From Todiramphus chloris collaris (Eukaryota > Chordata > Aves > Coraciiformes > Alcedinidae), in NCBI GenBank assembly GCA_025345505.1, contig JANVCC010000022.1, positions 34,049,741 through 34,113,740 on the forward strand: a stretch of 64,000 bases of DNA. Reading direction: 5' to 3'. The position numbers were made by a program, and so were the translations under genes. Of this stretch, positions 47,946 through 62,760 are shown piece after piece. Below the pieces are notes generated by a model. That model worked only from the letters and a program-made list of their open reading frames with translations. It did not search any database and had not been told where the DNA came from. Position 1 is the first letter of the stretch, and each line of letters begins with the position of its first letter.

Positions 47946-50900
47946 AAAGAACACCACAAGCTTTTTTGAAGTCTACATTACTTCCTGTAATAGATGCAGT
48001 ATAATCCCACACTTACAGGCTTCTAATATACTACAGGATATTTTGGAAGTCATTTGGTGGTTTGAGTCCACTTCATAAAGAATTTGCATATCTTTTAAGT
48101 ATCTGAGTTTCTTCTGGTCTAAACACAAAAGAATCTCTAGAGGCACAAATCTCAGAAAGTGTATAATGAATAACTGGAAAGCACTTTGCATACTAATACA
48201 ATCCTATTCTTACATTTTGTCTTATGAGAAGGCAACTATTTATTGCAACCAATTTTGGCACATGTTGGTAATTGCAGTGAATAGATGCATTGTCAGCACT
48301 TCACAAAAGAAGGCTTATCGAGTAGTGTTTTTTCCTGAATTACTTATGTAATGCAAAACCTGAAAAGCTTTCAGAAAACTGCCCAAGAACCACAATCTAC
48401 CTAAGTGGAAATTAGTTTTTCTTTTTTTTTTTTCCCCTATTGTTTTTGTTCTATAATTACATCCTTAACACTGTAATACTCATTTAAGAGAATAGAAAAG
48501 AAACGATACAACAATCTATTACTTGTGAAAAATATTGCTTGGAGAAAATAAGAAATAAGGAATGTGGAAAGTGATGCTCTGAACGTATGAGTGTCTTTAA
48601 TAATAATGTGCAAAAATCTCTCCATATTCTTTGCACATCCAAGCCAAGCCAAGGAGACTAAAGGATCACCTGAAACTCTCCATTAAAATAACATTTCTAG
48701 GAAACATTTTTCACTAAGCAGGAACACCACTGAAAATTTACAATCTCAAAATTTCCATATAAATGAAAACAAAATATCACCTGCCCTGTTCTCAAGAATC
48801 TGTTGCTAGTCATAAATACATGTTTTGAGAAAAATGCTTAATAAAGTAAAAGCACAATGAACCTTTATAAATCATCTTAAAAAACCGAACTGTACAAAAG
48901 ATGAAAACTACACTGAAAATTCAAAGCAAAAATAGGAAAACACTGAACATGAGGTGGAAAGGATTTCTAGAGGTGTAAGGTAATATCCTTCAAGAGAGTC
49001 TGTGCTACACCTAAACTACTAAGGAAAGGTGTTTTTCTAGTGTGGCATTTCCACTGATGGAGAGTCCAGCATTGGGTTTTTTACTGTTAACTCAGTATTG
49101 CAATGTCTTTTAAAGCCTAACCTGAATCTCACTTGCTGAAAATTAATCCCATTATTTCTTATACTGTTCTAAGTGGACATGGAGCATAATATATTATGCT
49201 TTCTTTGCAATAACTCTAGAATGGCTTTAATTATACCACATATGCTTTTCGATGGTTATAATTTTAAATAAATCAGGTAATTGGAAGGTTAACTACTGAC
49301 AGAAAATTATCACAGTTTAACTAAAATATAGATAATGGGTCCCACTCCAATAAATTATACATATAAAATATGAAGCTATGTTAAGAAATACTTTAGTTCA
49401 ATGAATTATTAAGAAGGTTAATCACAGTGAATTTACTTTGCAATTGCACTATTATTGCCATGTATTTACAGTTGGGTGATTCAAAATTAGTGGAACACAA
49501 GGCAACAACAGATTCAAAACAAAACAAACATGGTTATGAAAAAAGGCTGTAATAACAATACATAAATTTATAACTACTTCATGAAAATGGAGGTCATGCT
49601 TAGTTTGCATATGTAGATGGCTATTATGATTTTGAGTGAGAAAGCTACTTAAGCACACTGATTAAAAAGAGGCTAGTACTTAATGACTTCCCTGGGCTGT
49701 GCGTATCCGTAAAACTGACTTTCCCCTATTTCTGAGTGGAAAGCAGTAACAGATTCATGAAGCCTGAGTATTGAAGATTTTTAGGGACCGAAAGGCAAGA
49801 AAATACCTGCCTCTAAATCACCACCTGGCTTTAACCTGAAGCCTCCCCATTTGGTATTTTAGCGTCCAGATTAGCAACAGACCTCCAGATTAGGCTCAGA
49901 CCTCCTTCTACAGCTACAGAGCATCAAGCAGGGTCACACATTCCTGTGGACGTGCCTTCACCCTTCCCGACACATCCAGCACTGGCATAATCTCCAGGAT
50001 GCACAAAGGTACATGCGTTCCTTCTGAACTGCCCAGGCTGATGCTCATCCACAACACTGACACGTCCAGGACCCACCTCCAGGCCAACCACCAGCTCAGG
50101 TGGCTTTCAGAAGCCCAAGGGTCAGGAAAAGCTCCATGTATTGCTAAATCAGTAGTATCACCATGGTCTCATCCATTCTCATCCATTGGGTGCTTGCTCA
50201 AGCCATATATTTTGTGTATGACTATAACACCAAATTCTAGTAATTTATTTGAAATGGTGCATATAGCTGTGGATACTACGTGGACATTTAGCCACCTTGT
50301 TTAGCAATCAGGTATCTCCGTCTTTCCTGCTGTCTCTGGGAGAGGAGGAGTTACTCCTCTCTGAAGCCTACCTCTGGCTGTGCGACGCACTCAGTCTCTG
50401 TGGAGGAGAAATTGCTGTAGGACTGAAACCCTGCAAAGGATCAAGTCTTGCCTTTTCTCCTTCAGCTCCTTTGTTTCCCACAGATTCCTGGGGGGAAAAA
50501 AGTAGTATTTGGAGCTCCAGGAAAAGCAACTGTTTAAACTGCTCAGGAAAGTGCTGTCCATGATACCAATCTAAATCAGGTTACAAAATCCAAACTATCC
50601 AAGATACATTTTGTTTTATGAAAAAGCCATTCATATCTTAATCTCCCATTAGTACACTGGGAAAAGAAATTGCATTGACTTTTGCAATTACCTTAGATTT
50701 TTTAAGTACCATGATGTCCAAGGGTGAATTTTTTCCATTGGAGCATCAAAAATAGAAAGGTACAATGGAGATAAAATTTGTTTAAATTCTTCACTACTTG
50801 AAAGCCAGAAATGTCATGGCTTTTTGGGCTGATAAAAGAGAAAGTTGTAATGAGGAATTAAAGAATCTCATCTAGACTCTAGTCAAGAGGTCTTACTCCC

Positions 50901-51297
50901 ACAAAATTACAATATGCATTTTGTGACACACTGTCAAAATCATGGACACATCAAAGAAAAATTATTTAGATTGCTATTCTCATGATAAAGGCCTGTAATA
51001 GACCTTAAGCAGTACTGTCTATATATGCATTATCCTTATCTATTTCTATTGTTATAGAACATTAGGAAAATACCCAGTGAGGATTTTTAGTATTAGATAT
51101 TATTTTAGGTGATTAAGAGCGATATATATGCACATGTATATATGTACACATACTTATAGCCAAATAAAGTTGATTCAAGATGAGTCAACAGTCTTAGCAG
51201 AGACTGTAATGCAATGTGGAAAGGATCCAAGAATGTGAGAAGAAATGTATACCAGAAATTTAGCGTATGTATAAGTATTGCTGAGGAGGGAGAGGGG

Positions 51298-51323
51298 AAA
51301 AAAAAAAAAAAAAAAAAAAAAAA
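51298..51323 (+). repeat. A26 homopolymer
   Basis: 26 uninterrupted A residues between a G-rich GAGGGAGAGGGG stretch and TTGGGGG. No element is recognised upstream. Confidence 0.9.
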
Positions 51324-54300
51324 TTGGGGGAATAGTTTTCAGATAAAGGCTTAATCTTTTTTTTGATGTTAAAATGCATTGATTTCAGCGGTTCAGGATA
51401 ATGGGCATTGAAGGATTTGAATCAACAGCACTCAAATGGGATGACTGCATTTTCTTACATCTCTAAACTGCAAGGCAAATAATTACACAAGCAAAATGCC
51501 TGGCTTCACCCTATGCCCTCAAGAACTAAAGCTCACCATTGATTTGCTGCCCAGACTGCATTCCTTTTTGGCCTGTTGACCCATCTTCTACATATATCAC
51601 CATATGCTTTAGGTAAAAAGTCAATATTATGCTTAAGGGTTTGCACAGACAAAGAAACATAATAAAGATTGACAGTCTAATGTACAAAGTACTTTCTATA
51701 GAAACACTAAGTGACAGATTAGATTCTGTCTCTTGCATACAGGAAAAAATATGTATTCCGCTTATCTCTAGTGCAACATCTTTGATACCAATTTCATTTG
51801 TGTTATGTCTGCTGACATGGGAGAGAATCTGACCTTACTGAAAAACCAAACTGTCTCCCAGCCCCAAGACACAAGAGGAATATTTCTTTTGACTTCCCTG
51901 GCCATATACCAGGCTCAGAGGTTTCTGCGTTGCAGTACAATGGAAGGTGATTCTCTCTAACATTAGATGGTGTTTGGCTCGCTGGTAACAGCTTTTCCAT
52001 ATTTATCGTTGCAATAGAGCTACATTGGGCAGATGAAAAATTACTGATTGCCTCATGGTCACGGTAAAAAGTCCAAACCCTTAAGATCTTAGGCAGCTAT
52101 GAAAGGTAACTATATTTTCTATATTCAAAAAATAAGAGGATAGTGAGAGTGGAAGCTGGAAATTTATGCATTCCCTTACACTTGTCTCCCTCCTTTCTTT
52201 AGACCCAACTGCAGCCTAGTCACTGTTACAGAGGGTTGCCTACTTACCATCTTTCTGCAGGCAGAATATAGGTCAGGTTCTTCAGGGATATTTGGAAGTA
52301 GCACCCTCTCTTTCATTTAAAGATCTGTACTCAGCTACTCTGATGCCTATTACTGATACACAGTTATAGGTCTTTAATACATTGGCTAGTTAATTTTTCT
52401 TTTCTTTGCACAGCCTCAGGTAGTTTGGCTTTGCTTTGTATTTGCTTTTACTGGAAGAAAACCTGGCTCAGGTCCTTCATGGCAGAAAGTCTACCACAAG
52501 AAAATCACTATCACCTGTAATAACTTGTTCTGATGGTTAATTCCCTCCACACACACAAAAGTATTTGCCTCTTCTCTCCCTCCTTCTCTACTAACACCCC
52601 CAAAAACACCCCTTATGACTAATTTGGGGCTATAATCTTTACCTAATGTCTAATTTATGTTTCTCATATAAATGTATGGTTTTCTTCTGCCTTTTGCTGA
52701 CAACTTAAGGGTAGTCAGTATGACTGATTGGGTTCTTTTTGTCTCTTGCTGCCAGACATTGCAAATAATGGCTTTGTGGCTCTTCTGTGCCACCTCTTCA
52801 TTTTTCAGCAGTGTTTAAAATATGTGTGTCATATGCAGAAGTGTGTGCAGTATATACTAAAAATTGAAACACTTCAAACAGAAAGGCTTCTGTGATTCAC
52901 TGAAGTCTCCCAGCTGTCTTTAAAAATCTTCCCCCGTGTAAAGCCAGAAGGCCCCTACTGGAATGGGAGGACAGCTTGGAGACACATTTTTACATGTACT
53001 GGCATTGCACAGACATAAACAATATTACTTATATCTCCATACAGTTCTGGAAATCAAGGCACGAAAACTGTAAATGTTACTTTATTTTTATTGTGGTACA
53101 ATTCAGTTTATGTTTAAGATGTCCAAGATCCAAAAACCTGGAATTGTTCTTCCTGTTGTCCCAAAGAAGTTGATTTGTTAGACCTTCCCTGAGCATGCCC
53201 AGCAAGAATGATCATGACATAAAACACGGCTCTGACCACAACATGTAGAAAATCCACTGTTTAGGGAGAAGATCAATGTTTTAAGCACTCATCCATGACA
53301 TGGGAGACTGAGTTTTATCATTTGGAAGACACATAAGGCCAGGAGAAAGACAAGGACTTTCTCTCATCCTGCACATTTCTTAATGGCTGTTTACCCTACT
53401 GATTCTAGATCCCATGATGAAGAGTTTAGTTCCTCTCCTGCACTATCCAGAGTGTACAGCTGCTTAAAACTGGTTTCTGCATTCAACTCAGAGTTAACTA
53501 CCTAAAAAGTGGATGTTGAAACAGTCACTGCATCAGCAAGTACATCTGTTGGAAACATAGACCTAAATGCAGTGACACAAAGTCATTTCTCATTTAGCAG
53601 AAAACAAATTTCAAATTCTAATATGTATCAAATTTTTACGCATGTAAAATCCATCATTTTTATCAATCAATATTGATTGTCTCACTAAATGGTAAAAGAG
53701 CAGAGGAAAACATATCATCTTCTAAAACTAAAAAGTATGTTGGGACAAGCACAGCCTCTTTTCTAGATCATTTCTGAGACAGAGTAAGGTTAGAACTGCC
53801 ACTAACACAGTCTATGAAGTACTTGTTTTCATTTGATGATCAACATACATTTTTAAAGATAGAGATGAGTCTCTGCACACCACACTGAATGAAGGACTTA
53901 AAATCTGTCATTGAACATCTGATTACAAAAGTGACATGAGCAGTTGTTGCTTAGTTTTTGGACTTGATTACATCAGGATGTTTCTTTTTCCCCAGAACTG
54001 CTTGATTCCTTACTACTTGCACATTGACAATGTCTTACACAGATCAGAACCCAAGCTAAGTCAGTCAATCATTAGTGCACTCACCCACCACCAACTGTCT
54101 TTACTCTGGGCTTAAGCAACAGGCAGAAAGCAGACTGGCCTTTCTTCATTTTGGAGGGTTTGTACTGCCAATTCCCCTCAGATTATTTCATCTACCTGAG
54201 CTTTATTTTTAGTGCATCAAAAATTCTTTCAATTACAGATTTAGATGATGTGCTGCATTTTAATGATAATCTTCTGGAGTTTGAGGGCTAGGCACAAGAG

Positions 54301-55330
54301 GCTTTCTTGACTTCAATTGTACCTTGAGGGAATGAAGTGCTGTCAGCTAAAAGGGAAAAAAAAAAAATTTCAGTTTTATTAAAATTGTTCCTAAAGGGAT
54401 ATTCTGCACTCAGAATAACTGAATTGATATACAAAGGGGTGCTCTGCATTCGTGGTGGTAGTACCAAAAGAAGGACTTAACCCATGAGCTGTACGAGAAG
54501 ATATTTTCATTCTGGAAATACCATAAGGAGCAAGGAAGCCAATAGTTCTGTTGATGGTATTTTGTCTTTAGACACACAACTGAGTTTTTTTGGTTTCAAT
54601 CTGCTTCCATCTTCACATGCCTGAACAGGGGAAAATGTCTCCTTTTCCCATATCTTCAATTTTTTCCAGAAAGGAAGTGGCAGGGAATAATATAAAAGAT
54701 AACCCAAGATCATAGCCCAAGATAGGTACAATGGTAAGGAGAAAGCAGCTGGTTATTTCCAAAAAAAAAGCCCTTTTGTTCCCACAGAAAGAGTCACAAC
54801 TCTCAAAACAATGAATTTTCATCCTTCTTGCATCTTTCTTAAATGTAGGCTACAGTATCAAGGCTATAATGTCTCAAGTCTATCACTCAGATGAACCAGT
54901 CTTTTTAAGATTAAGCACTATAAGAATAGTTTATCATTTGCTCTCTTGACTAACAATTCAGAGGTTTTTCTCTGTATAGTCAGTCCAATGAAGGCTTTTG
55001 CCTCAGATACAGTTAATTTTATGATCCAGCTTTTGAACACTTTTATGCTGAGATGTCATTTTGAATTCTAGAAGTCAGGCTGATGTAGGAGTCGTGACAG
55101 TATTTCTATTCATAGTTAACTGCACCTCACTTCCCAAGCAGTCCCCTGAGGATCATGAGGCTCCTCCTGATTCACAAGGAAAGTGAATGTAATTGTGTGT
55201 TCATCTTACTAAATCCCTACCACATACTGTTGTCATTCATAAATCCATGGTTAATTATTTGGGATTACAACAGTGTTTTTTCATGGACAAAATGTCTTTT
55301 GCTGTCTTAATTTTGGCTCCATGCTATTAG

Positions 55331-55362
55331 GCAACCTAATGGTTGCAGAACCTAATGGTTGC
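55331..55362. repeat. Short direct repeat of a palindromic 14-mer
   Basis: AACCTAATGGTTGC occurs at 55333-55346 and again at 55349-55362. The unit itself is near-palindromic (GCAACC-TAAT-GGTTGC at 55331-55346). Confidence 0.85.
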
Positions 55363-55599
55363 CTAATGGTGGCCCTGCCTGCGGCCCCTCCCTCCAGCTT
55401 TCTTCAGAGTAGAGACCTTTGGGGTCCTGGCCCTGAGGCAGTGGCATAATGACCTAGCTTGCCACGAGACAGGAATACAGCTCATTTAGTATGCTTCTGG
55501 GGAAGGGTTGAGAGGTTTATGACTGTGAGATTCTTGTGCTGTCTCTGGCCTGGAGATCCACTAAGGAGGCAGACCAAAAGGCTGAAGGATTCACCTCCC

Positions 55600-55960
55600 T
55601 CATTCATCCAAAAAGTGGGATGAGACAGATCATTAAGTCCAACCATTAACCCAGCACTGCCAAGTCCATCACTAAACCATGTCCTTAACTGTCACATCTC
55701 CATGTCATTTAAATACCTCCAGGGATGGTGACTCCACCACTTCCCTAGGCAGCCCGTTCCAGGGCTTGACAACCCTTTCAGTGAAGAAATGTTTCCTAAT
55801 ATCCAACATAAACCTTTCCTGGAACAACTTGAGGTTATTTCCTCTTGTCCTATCACTTGATACTTGTGTGAAGAAACCAATATCCACCTTGCTATGACCT
55901 CCTCTCATGTAGTTGTAGAGAGCGATAAGGTCTCCTTTATCAAGCACAGGGAATACAATC
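55600..55960 (-). mobile_element. CR1 LINE 3' fragment
   Basis: The plus strand shows AAGTCCAACCATTAACCCAGCACTGCCAAGTCCA, then CCTCCAGGGATGGTGACTCCACCAC and CCCTTTCAGTGAAGAAATGTTTCCTAATATCC, the same landmarks in the same order as the CR1 copy at 39822. The minus-strand translation (55705-56058) contains an ORF2 C-terminal motif ending [21 protein letters not shown]. It reaches further 5' than the 39822 copy, to about 55960. The extreme 3' tail is not recognisable. Confidence 0.9.
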
Positions 55961-58900
55961 TGAATTAAGTCTCCATTAAGACACTGATAAGTCAAGTGTA
56001 AACTGCAGATAACAAAAACAACAACACTACAGAGTTTTGATCCAACATATTCCACCACCTACAAACACAGGTTTTAGTGTCTTTCTTGAGTAACTTAAGA
56101 TTAGGTGCAAGGATGGTGTAAACAATTTATGCCATCTTGATAAGACTAGATAGCTAAAATGAGATTTTCATGAATGTAAGTTTGGGATTGGGCATCTGCA
56201 TCCCTTTTTATGTTAATGATACATAAGGATAGTACTCCTCGGCCAGACCAGAAAACTGTATAGTTAGATATCCTATTGCTGAGAATTTCTGGTTCATACA
56301 TATTCTTTTAGTATATGTAAAAAAATAAAATTAAGTTTATCACCTATCTAAGGATGTTTGAGATTCACTTTAAGCTTAAGTATTGTTATGAAAAATGGCA
56401 AACTTAACTATTATTGCTGTGTAACTGCAGCAATGAGGAAATTGAGAGACAGAAAAACAGTATAACTCTAAAGAACAAGATATCATAGTCCACCATAATG
56501 TTAATGACAGTCTATAGATGCAGAGGTAGTATTGCATGGGGGAGGATGAACAGATTGGGATCCATGCAAGCACAGCTTAATGGATATATAGCATGGACTG
56601 AACACATGCTGCTGCTAATGACTGAAACCATATGGAAAAAAGAATTACCCAGCCAAAAAGAATGATAAAAGATGATAACCAGTAGCAATATATATAAAAC
56701 AGTGTATAACAAACCATTTAAATCTATATGAAGTGAAATTCTAGCTTGAACTCCGCAATCAACCACAATTAGTCAGACTGCACTGAGGGGTCATTAGGAC
56801 ATTTGCCATATTTTGAATGCATATGTGCTATATATATATGCATAGTATATTGGCCATGTAAGACAGTATTCTGAACTAAAATCTCCATATTTATTCGGGT
56901 AAGAGTCTGAACCTAGTTCCTTATTGAAAAAGAATGTCCTTGGAGCAGCAGAGAGACCCTGAAGAGGCTGGTGAATATGGGTCAGGATGTCTCACTGTCT
57001 ACAGCCTCTGGCCAAGTCTCAGCCTGGAGTAGCCCCAGGGTGAGCATGAATTGCAGGCTTTCTGCAGCAGGAAGATGTCTGAGCAAGAGCCACTACTACA
57101 TACTGACCAGCTGTTAACCTGAAAATTGTTTGATAAGTAGGTCAATACCAGGACAGGCCATGTGGATAGGTGATGATCATGCTGAGAGATCTCTGCAAAG
57201 TGAATAGCAATAGCAACTGCAAGCTAAAAATTAATAAGTTGTTTGGTATGAAGATCCCAGTTACTGAACAATTTCGCTGCCCAGCAGGATAGAGACAAGC
57301 CAGAGCAGCAGTGCCTTCCAGCTTTCCCATTAACTTTAACTCATGTGTAAATAGCAGCACAATGGATTGAAGTTTTCCAACCTATTTAGTAAATATAAGC
57401 TGCTAAATTATTTCACCTGTGTAACAAAGTGTGATTGTGAATGCTGTGCAATGCACAGTGCTTTGCTTCCAATACTCAGTAGATTATTGCTGTCACCAAA
57501 CGGGCTTTGTTCTCTGATGCCACCTTTGAATTATGACAAATCTGCAATTCTCCGCAAATCTATTCCCTGCTCAGGTGAGGTGTAGCCCAGGAACTGGATT
57601 AGAAAGTTGTCCTTGGGCCTGAAACCTGGTCTTTAGTTTTCACATAAATGCACACCCTATAATCCCCTTTCATACACTGTTCAAAGGCTGGTTTTAAACT
57701 ACTTAAAGTTTTCCTTGCTCATACTGGCTGTCCCAGAGCCTCAAATTCAATTGGCAACAAGTTTCTTCTCATTTTGAGTTTGTACAGACAGAAACAGCTT
57801 ATTTTCTAGTTGAAAGCATCTCTGATTTTTGCACAATGAATTTGAACTTTCTTGTTCATTTTTTAAAAAGTAAATAAATTCCTATTTGACTGTTTTATCA
57901 CCATATTGGGTATATCTCTATAGCACATGTCAACAAATGTAGAGTTTTTTTTTTTCTGTCCAATCATTGAACCCAGCAGTATACAAGTTATTTCCAACCA
58001 AAAGTCACATTTTCACTTTCCCCAGGGTGCATGTCTGATCTCACTATCAGCCCTACAGAAACTGCAGCAATGCCCCACAGAAGCCTCTGCGTGCTTTAAA
58101 CTAGATCACAGACAACTTCTGAACACAATAAAATACAACTTTTCCTGGATAGTGGGAAAAGGTCTCTCAGTTGATGGGAAGATGAATGGGCTTGAGTAAA
58201 CATTGAACATATAGTAACTAAAAACTCACAGTCTGGTAGAACAGCTCTTGTCTCTTCAGCTCACAGAAGCTATGTTTGCAGGTGCTGGCAATGCACTGGC
58301 CCACCTTGGATGCTGTGGAATCTGGCCCCATATCTTCTCCCAGCCACTCTCCTCCTCAGACTAGGTACTCCATGCAACTTATAAAACAGAGTGCACAACA
58401 CAGAGACCACTTGAGATGTTTCCCAGACCACACAGGCCTGAGAGACTTGCCAAGGAAATCCTCTCTCTCCTACAGTATAGATAAACTAACCCAGCTGCAG
58501 CTAAAAAATTAATCCAGATTATAGCTTTGAGGTAAGAAGAAGAAGTCCCTTTAGGAGCCAAATCCTGTTTCAGTCATCTTTCATCCCAGCTTGACCACTC
58601 CTCACAGCACTCCCAGCCTGACTCCCATCAGACTTCGTGTAACAACACCCGGGTTTTGTGGTACTTCAAGGAATATTTTGTAGCTGCTCCAAGACTTAGT
58701 ACAACACAACTTTTTAACACTGTAATGATTTGAAAAATGCATAACAAGCTTTCTAAGGAATGAATCTTTTACTAGTTTAGAGACAGGAGAGTCAGTCCTA
58801 AGCAGGTGTGGATAAGATCAGGCTCAGCAATTCATATTCACATCTTTCAAAATTTACCCAAAGAAGGACATAATATTACTTTCAAATATACATAGAATAT

Positions 58901-61900
58901 ATAATTTTATTACAAATTAAAGCATTTCCTGAACTATTTCACTTTCAACAATTTTATAAAGCCCATAAGATCAGATCTCAAGCATTTGCTGGTCAAATAT
59001 GAAGAAATTACATTGCATTACTCCATTGTCTCTCTCACCAGCTTTCTTATAATCTGTCTATAATTTTCACAGCAATACGATTTATTTTTTCTTTATGCTT
59101 GTTTGTTCCAAAGAAATCTTTTTGGGCTTCTAAATAATCCTTCCTCAGAATTTGAAAAAAAAAAGTCTTTGAGTCACACTTCCCAATGTTTCTAAAGCTG
59201 CTTTTTGGCCACTTGTTTTTAAGTTACCATCTCTGTCTTCATTTGGCTTGACTGGGTTTCCTGTTAAGGCTGTCAGTTCTAATGAGCATCCTTCCATCTC
59301 ATTTTGTTGGATATTAGCACATTCAAATTGAGCTCTTCATGTGCAAACTCCTGTCAGTTTTGGTTGGCATCACATCTTGAGCATTTTTTTAGCCTCTACT
59401 AGCTCTGTTACTCAGCATTTTGTAGGATTTGGTCTCAAAGACACAAGTATATGTGGCTGTCCCCAAGCAAGATAATTTTCAGGGTCAATCCCTAATTTAG
59501 AAAGGCGAAAGAAGATAAAAGTATCTGCAAGAAAATAAGTCTTCCAAAGCTTCAGCTCATTGTCTTTACTAGGCAATGAGGTATCACTCTTTTGTTGCGA
59601 GATGAAATAAACATTTTGCAGCTATCACAGCTTTGTGACAGCTCAAGACTGAGGTGCTGGAGTCACAGTTACCTCTCAGGTGTGGGAAACTTCTCAAACA
59701 GCTCTACTCACATGTACCAATGGATGGTATCTCTCCCACATCTACATCTTCCTCTTCTGAAATTAAAGTATTTTGTTCAGTGAAGCTTGAAGAGTAGTGT
59801 TTCATTACAACAGACACACCTGTCTCCAAATTACTAATTCAATATTCCCCATTAATTAAAAGGGCAGAATCCCGACAACAGGAGTTGGCTATAAAATGTA
59901 GCTAAGGTATTCTTTTTGTGAGCCATTATGGCATATCAGTCATTGAATTTCATGGCTGCTGATGCAGGTCTGGAGTCCTTCCATGTGTTATCATTAGAAC
60001 TATTTCAGCTTCTTATCCCAAAACAAGCAGTTGGGGAAAAAAAACTACTTTTATTCTCTTTAAACTTGGAATGAGAACAAAGTTTCTGTTTTTTTCTTAA
60101 ATACTTAACTTTTTGTCTGCAAGATCATTATTATACTCCATGTAAAATTTGTGACTCTTCCTAGATATCCCTTAACGTTTTCTGAACCCAGCCTATATGT
60201 ACATTAGACACTTGGGATTCACAACTGGTGTTACCCTGCAGCCACTATAAATGCAAGGTCATTTTGAAAATGGAAAAAATCAGGCAAGCATCTTTCCAAT
60301 CTGTACCGAGTTCTTTTCACTCCTCATTAAATTTCAATAGGTGAAATACATTGGCCTTCCTTAATCTTTTATCAGGGGGGACTATACCATACACAGACCA
60401 TCTGCTGGTGAGTAACAGGTTAGCTACAGCAGGCTTTAAGGGGTTCATATCAAAGTAGCCTAATATTGCCCAACAGCTGTCAGTTCTGTTTATGAAAGGC
60501 AAGCTTACATTTGTGTGACCCCATTCCTTGCACTGACCCTTTCAAAAAAGTTGTATAACAGTCCAGATATGTTGGGAGAATTTTCTACAAGAATTAATTA
60601 TAAACAGGTGCCCTGTGAGTCAATGGACTTGGTTGTTCATACAGTAAATTATAATATCTTTTCCCTGGTGAGCTCTGTTTTTCATCATGTGAGCATCTCT
60701 CACCTACTTCAGAAACTCTAGGGTCGTAAAGCCCTCCTGGGCAGTTTCACTTCACCATCGTAAAGTACAAAACAAGTAATTCAACCAAAGATGCAAGGTG
60801 AGGACATCATAAATATTAATGAGCCAGTCTTTGAAAAATATCATTCATCACATCAATCAACAAGAACACGAAAGCATTTCAGGTATTCCTGATAATTAAA
60901 ATGATTACATCTGATTGATTAAATTAGCAATCAAAAAAGTGGTAAATTTATGTTTAGCATACAGGATGCATAAATCTCACAGTATCATTTTAAGTGGTCC
61001 TCCATTTTCCATTTGGAAGATATTATGTGAATAACCCTTGGTTTTTTCATTGTATTTTATGGTTTCGAGAGATAAAAGCTTCACTACTACTTTACTTACT
61101 GTCTCCTAAGGACATACATCTTTATATGTAGTTTGTGAGGCAGAAAGGCCTGGATACTCAGAGATGGAGTTACGTTAGCCTTAAAAATATTTATAGCATC
61201 CTTTCTTCTTTTAAATTACACCCGTCAGTCAGACACAGCTCTCACTGAAGAAGCCTCAGTCCAAAAGCTGTGCAGATTTCCGTATTTCTGCAAAAGAACA
61301 TGGATTGCTTGTTTTACCTCTGGAGCAACTGATGACCTTGTATTGATCACATACATTTTCTTTATTTGACTACTCTTTTTTTTTTTATTTTTCTTCCAGA
61401 CAATAGCATGCCTTACAGATTGGCACAGGAAATTATCCATCCTGTTTCACACTAGAAAAGCAAAGCTCCAGGTGGCAGAAGTGACCCAAGTCACCACCAA
61501 TGCCAATGGAGCCATGTAGCAAGGACATATGCAGAGCCTAGAAGAAACAAGAGCCATGACACTAGCCACTCCCCAAGATGCATGTCAAAGCTCCATGACT
61601 CCCTCCTTCAGTATCTCAGCCATTCATCCCACAGAAAATTTTTTCACAAAGTACTGTGTGAGAAAGTTGATTCTTACCAGTCATCGCATGATACAGAATG
61701 CAGTAAACTAGTTCTGGCATGCAAAATCTGTTTGTGGACTTTGCAGAAGGCTAAGTTATGCCCTCACAACAGATTTTTATATTTATACCTTTCCTACAGT
61801 GCCTAACAGTGTTTATCAGCCCTCAACTAACCATCTTTGCAAACAGCAGAAGCCACAAGGTGCTCTGTAACATACTGGAGAGTGACTGAGGTTTTAGATT

Positions 61901-62554
61901 TGACCGTGTAACAATACAAAAGATATAGCACACTTCTAAAATCCAAGATGATAGGCAAATACTAACAATCATGTCATTATAACACTGCTATTTGCTGTTT
62001 TTATCTGTTCTTGAACACACCCAAGGGTGGCACTGATTATTCCAATATCCCCAAATGTGCAGTGTCTACATTCCTTATTGCTTCATCTGTATGGACTGGC
62101 TGTGTGGCACCTTCTTCCTTTGCTACAGTAGAAAAGATGTGTGGTCGGCACATATGTGCACTTATTTTGATCACTAAACCAACTATATGCATTGCTCAGC
62201 TACAGCAGTTAAATCTTTTTCAGGTGGCAGCTTTTTACCTGCCCTTGGAGAACAACTTTGCAAGATGACTATGAACAACCTCTTTTGCTGCCTTTGTTTG
62301 CTAAAACAGTGTTCTCCAAGTTAGAAATATGACAATATTTTACTTCATTCCTCCTCACAGTGAAACAGGAAACAAGAAATACTGTCTTATCATCTGTAGG
62401 CTGCAAGCAGCTCATTAAATCACAGTGGAACTGCCACAGGATTTCTTTTGCATTGATCTTGTCATCTGTTGGCTCTAGAAATACATAGACCTGTCTAAAG
62501 GGATGAATGAGACAAAAAAATTTAACAGCTGGTTCACCTTATGCCTGTTAGATC
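55961..62554. other. Non-coding DNA, no gene seen
   Basis: AT-rich sequence with no recognisable exon, LTR or LINE tail. All open frames are below about 95 codons and without motifs. Short T runs occur near 57944 and 61376. Confidence 0.6.
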
Positions 62555-62760
62555 TGACAGAAGCACAGAATAACTTTGGCTGGAATTGACACCTGGAAGT
62601 TCTCTTGCCTAAAGCAGGACCAGCAGAGCAGCTTGCCCGGGGCCTTCTCCAGTTGAGTCTTAAGCATCTCCATGGATGGAGACTCTACCAGCTCTTCGGC
62701 ATGTTGTTCCCGTGCCCAGCCACCCTTGGAATGAAAATGCCTCCTCCACATTTACCAGTT
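62555..62760 (-). mobile_element. Old CR1 LINE 3' fragment
   Basis: The plus strand reads CACAGAATAACTTTGGCTGGAATTGACACCTGGAAG at 62565-62600, matching the reverse complement of a CR1 3' UTR, and CATCTCCATGGATGGAGACTCTACCA at 62668-62693, a diverged form of the conserved CTCCAGGGATGGTGACTCC segment. It is more diverged than the copies at 39822 and 55600. Confidence 0.8.

Larger units (their letters stand above)
45584..55599. other. Non-coding DNA, no gene seen
   Basis: About 10 kb of mainly AT-rich sequence with long homopolymers (45624-45648, 47924-47945, 51298-51323). A GC-richer island at about 49780-50560 carries two overlapping plus-strand frames of 101 and 88 codons with no known domain. 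A short repeated palindromic motif lies at 55331-55362. No splice-flanked exon of a known family could be recognised. Confidence 0.6.
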
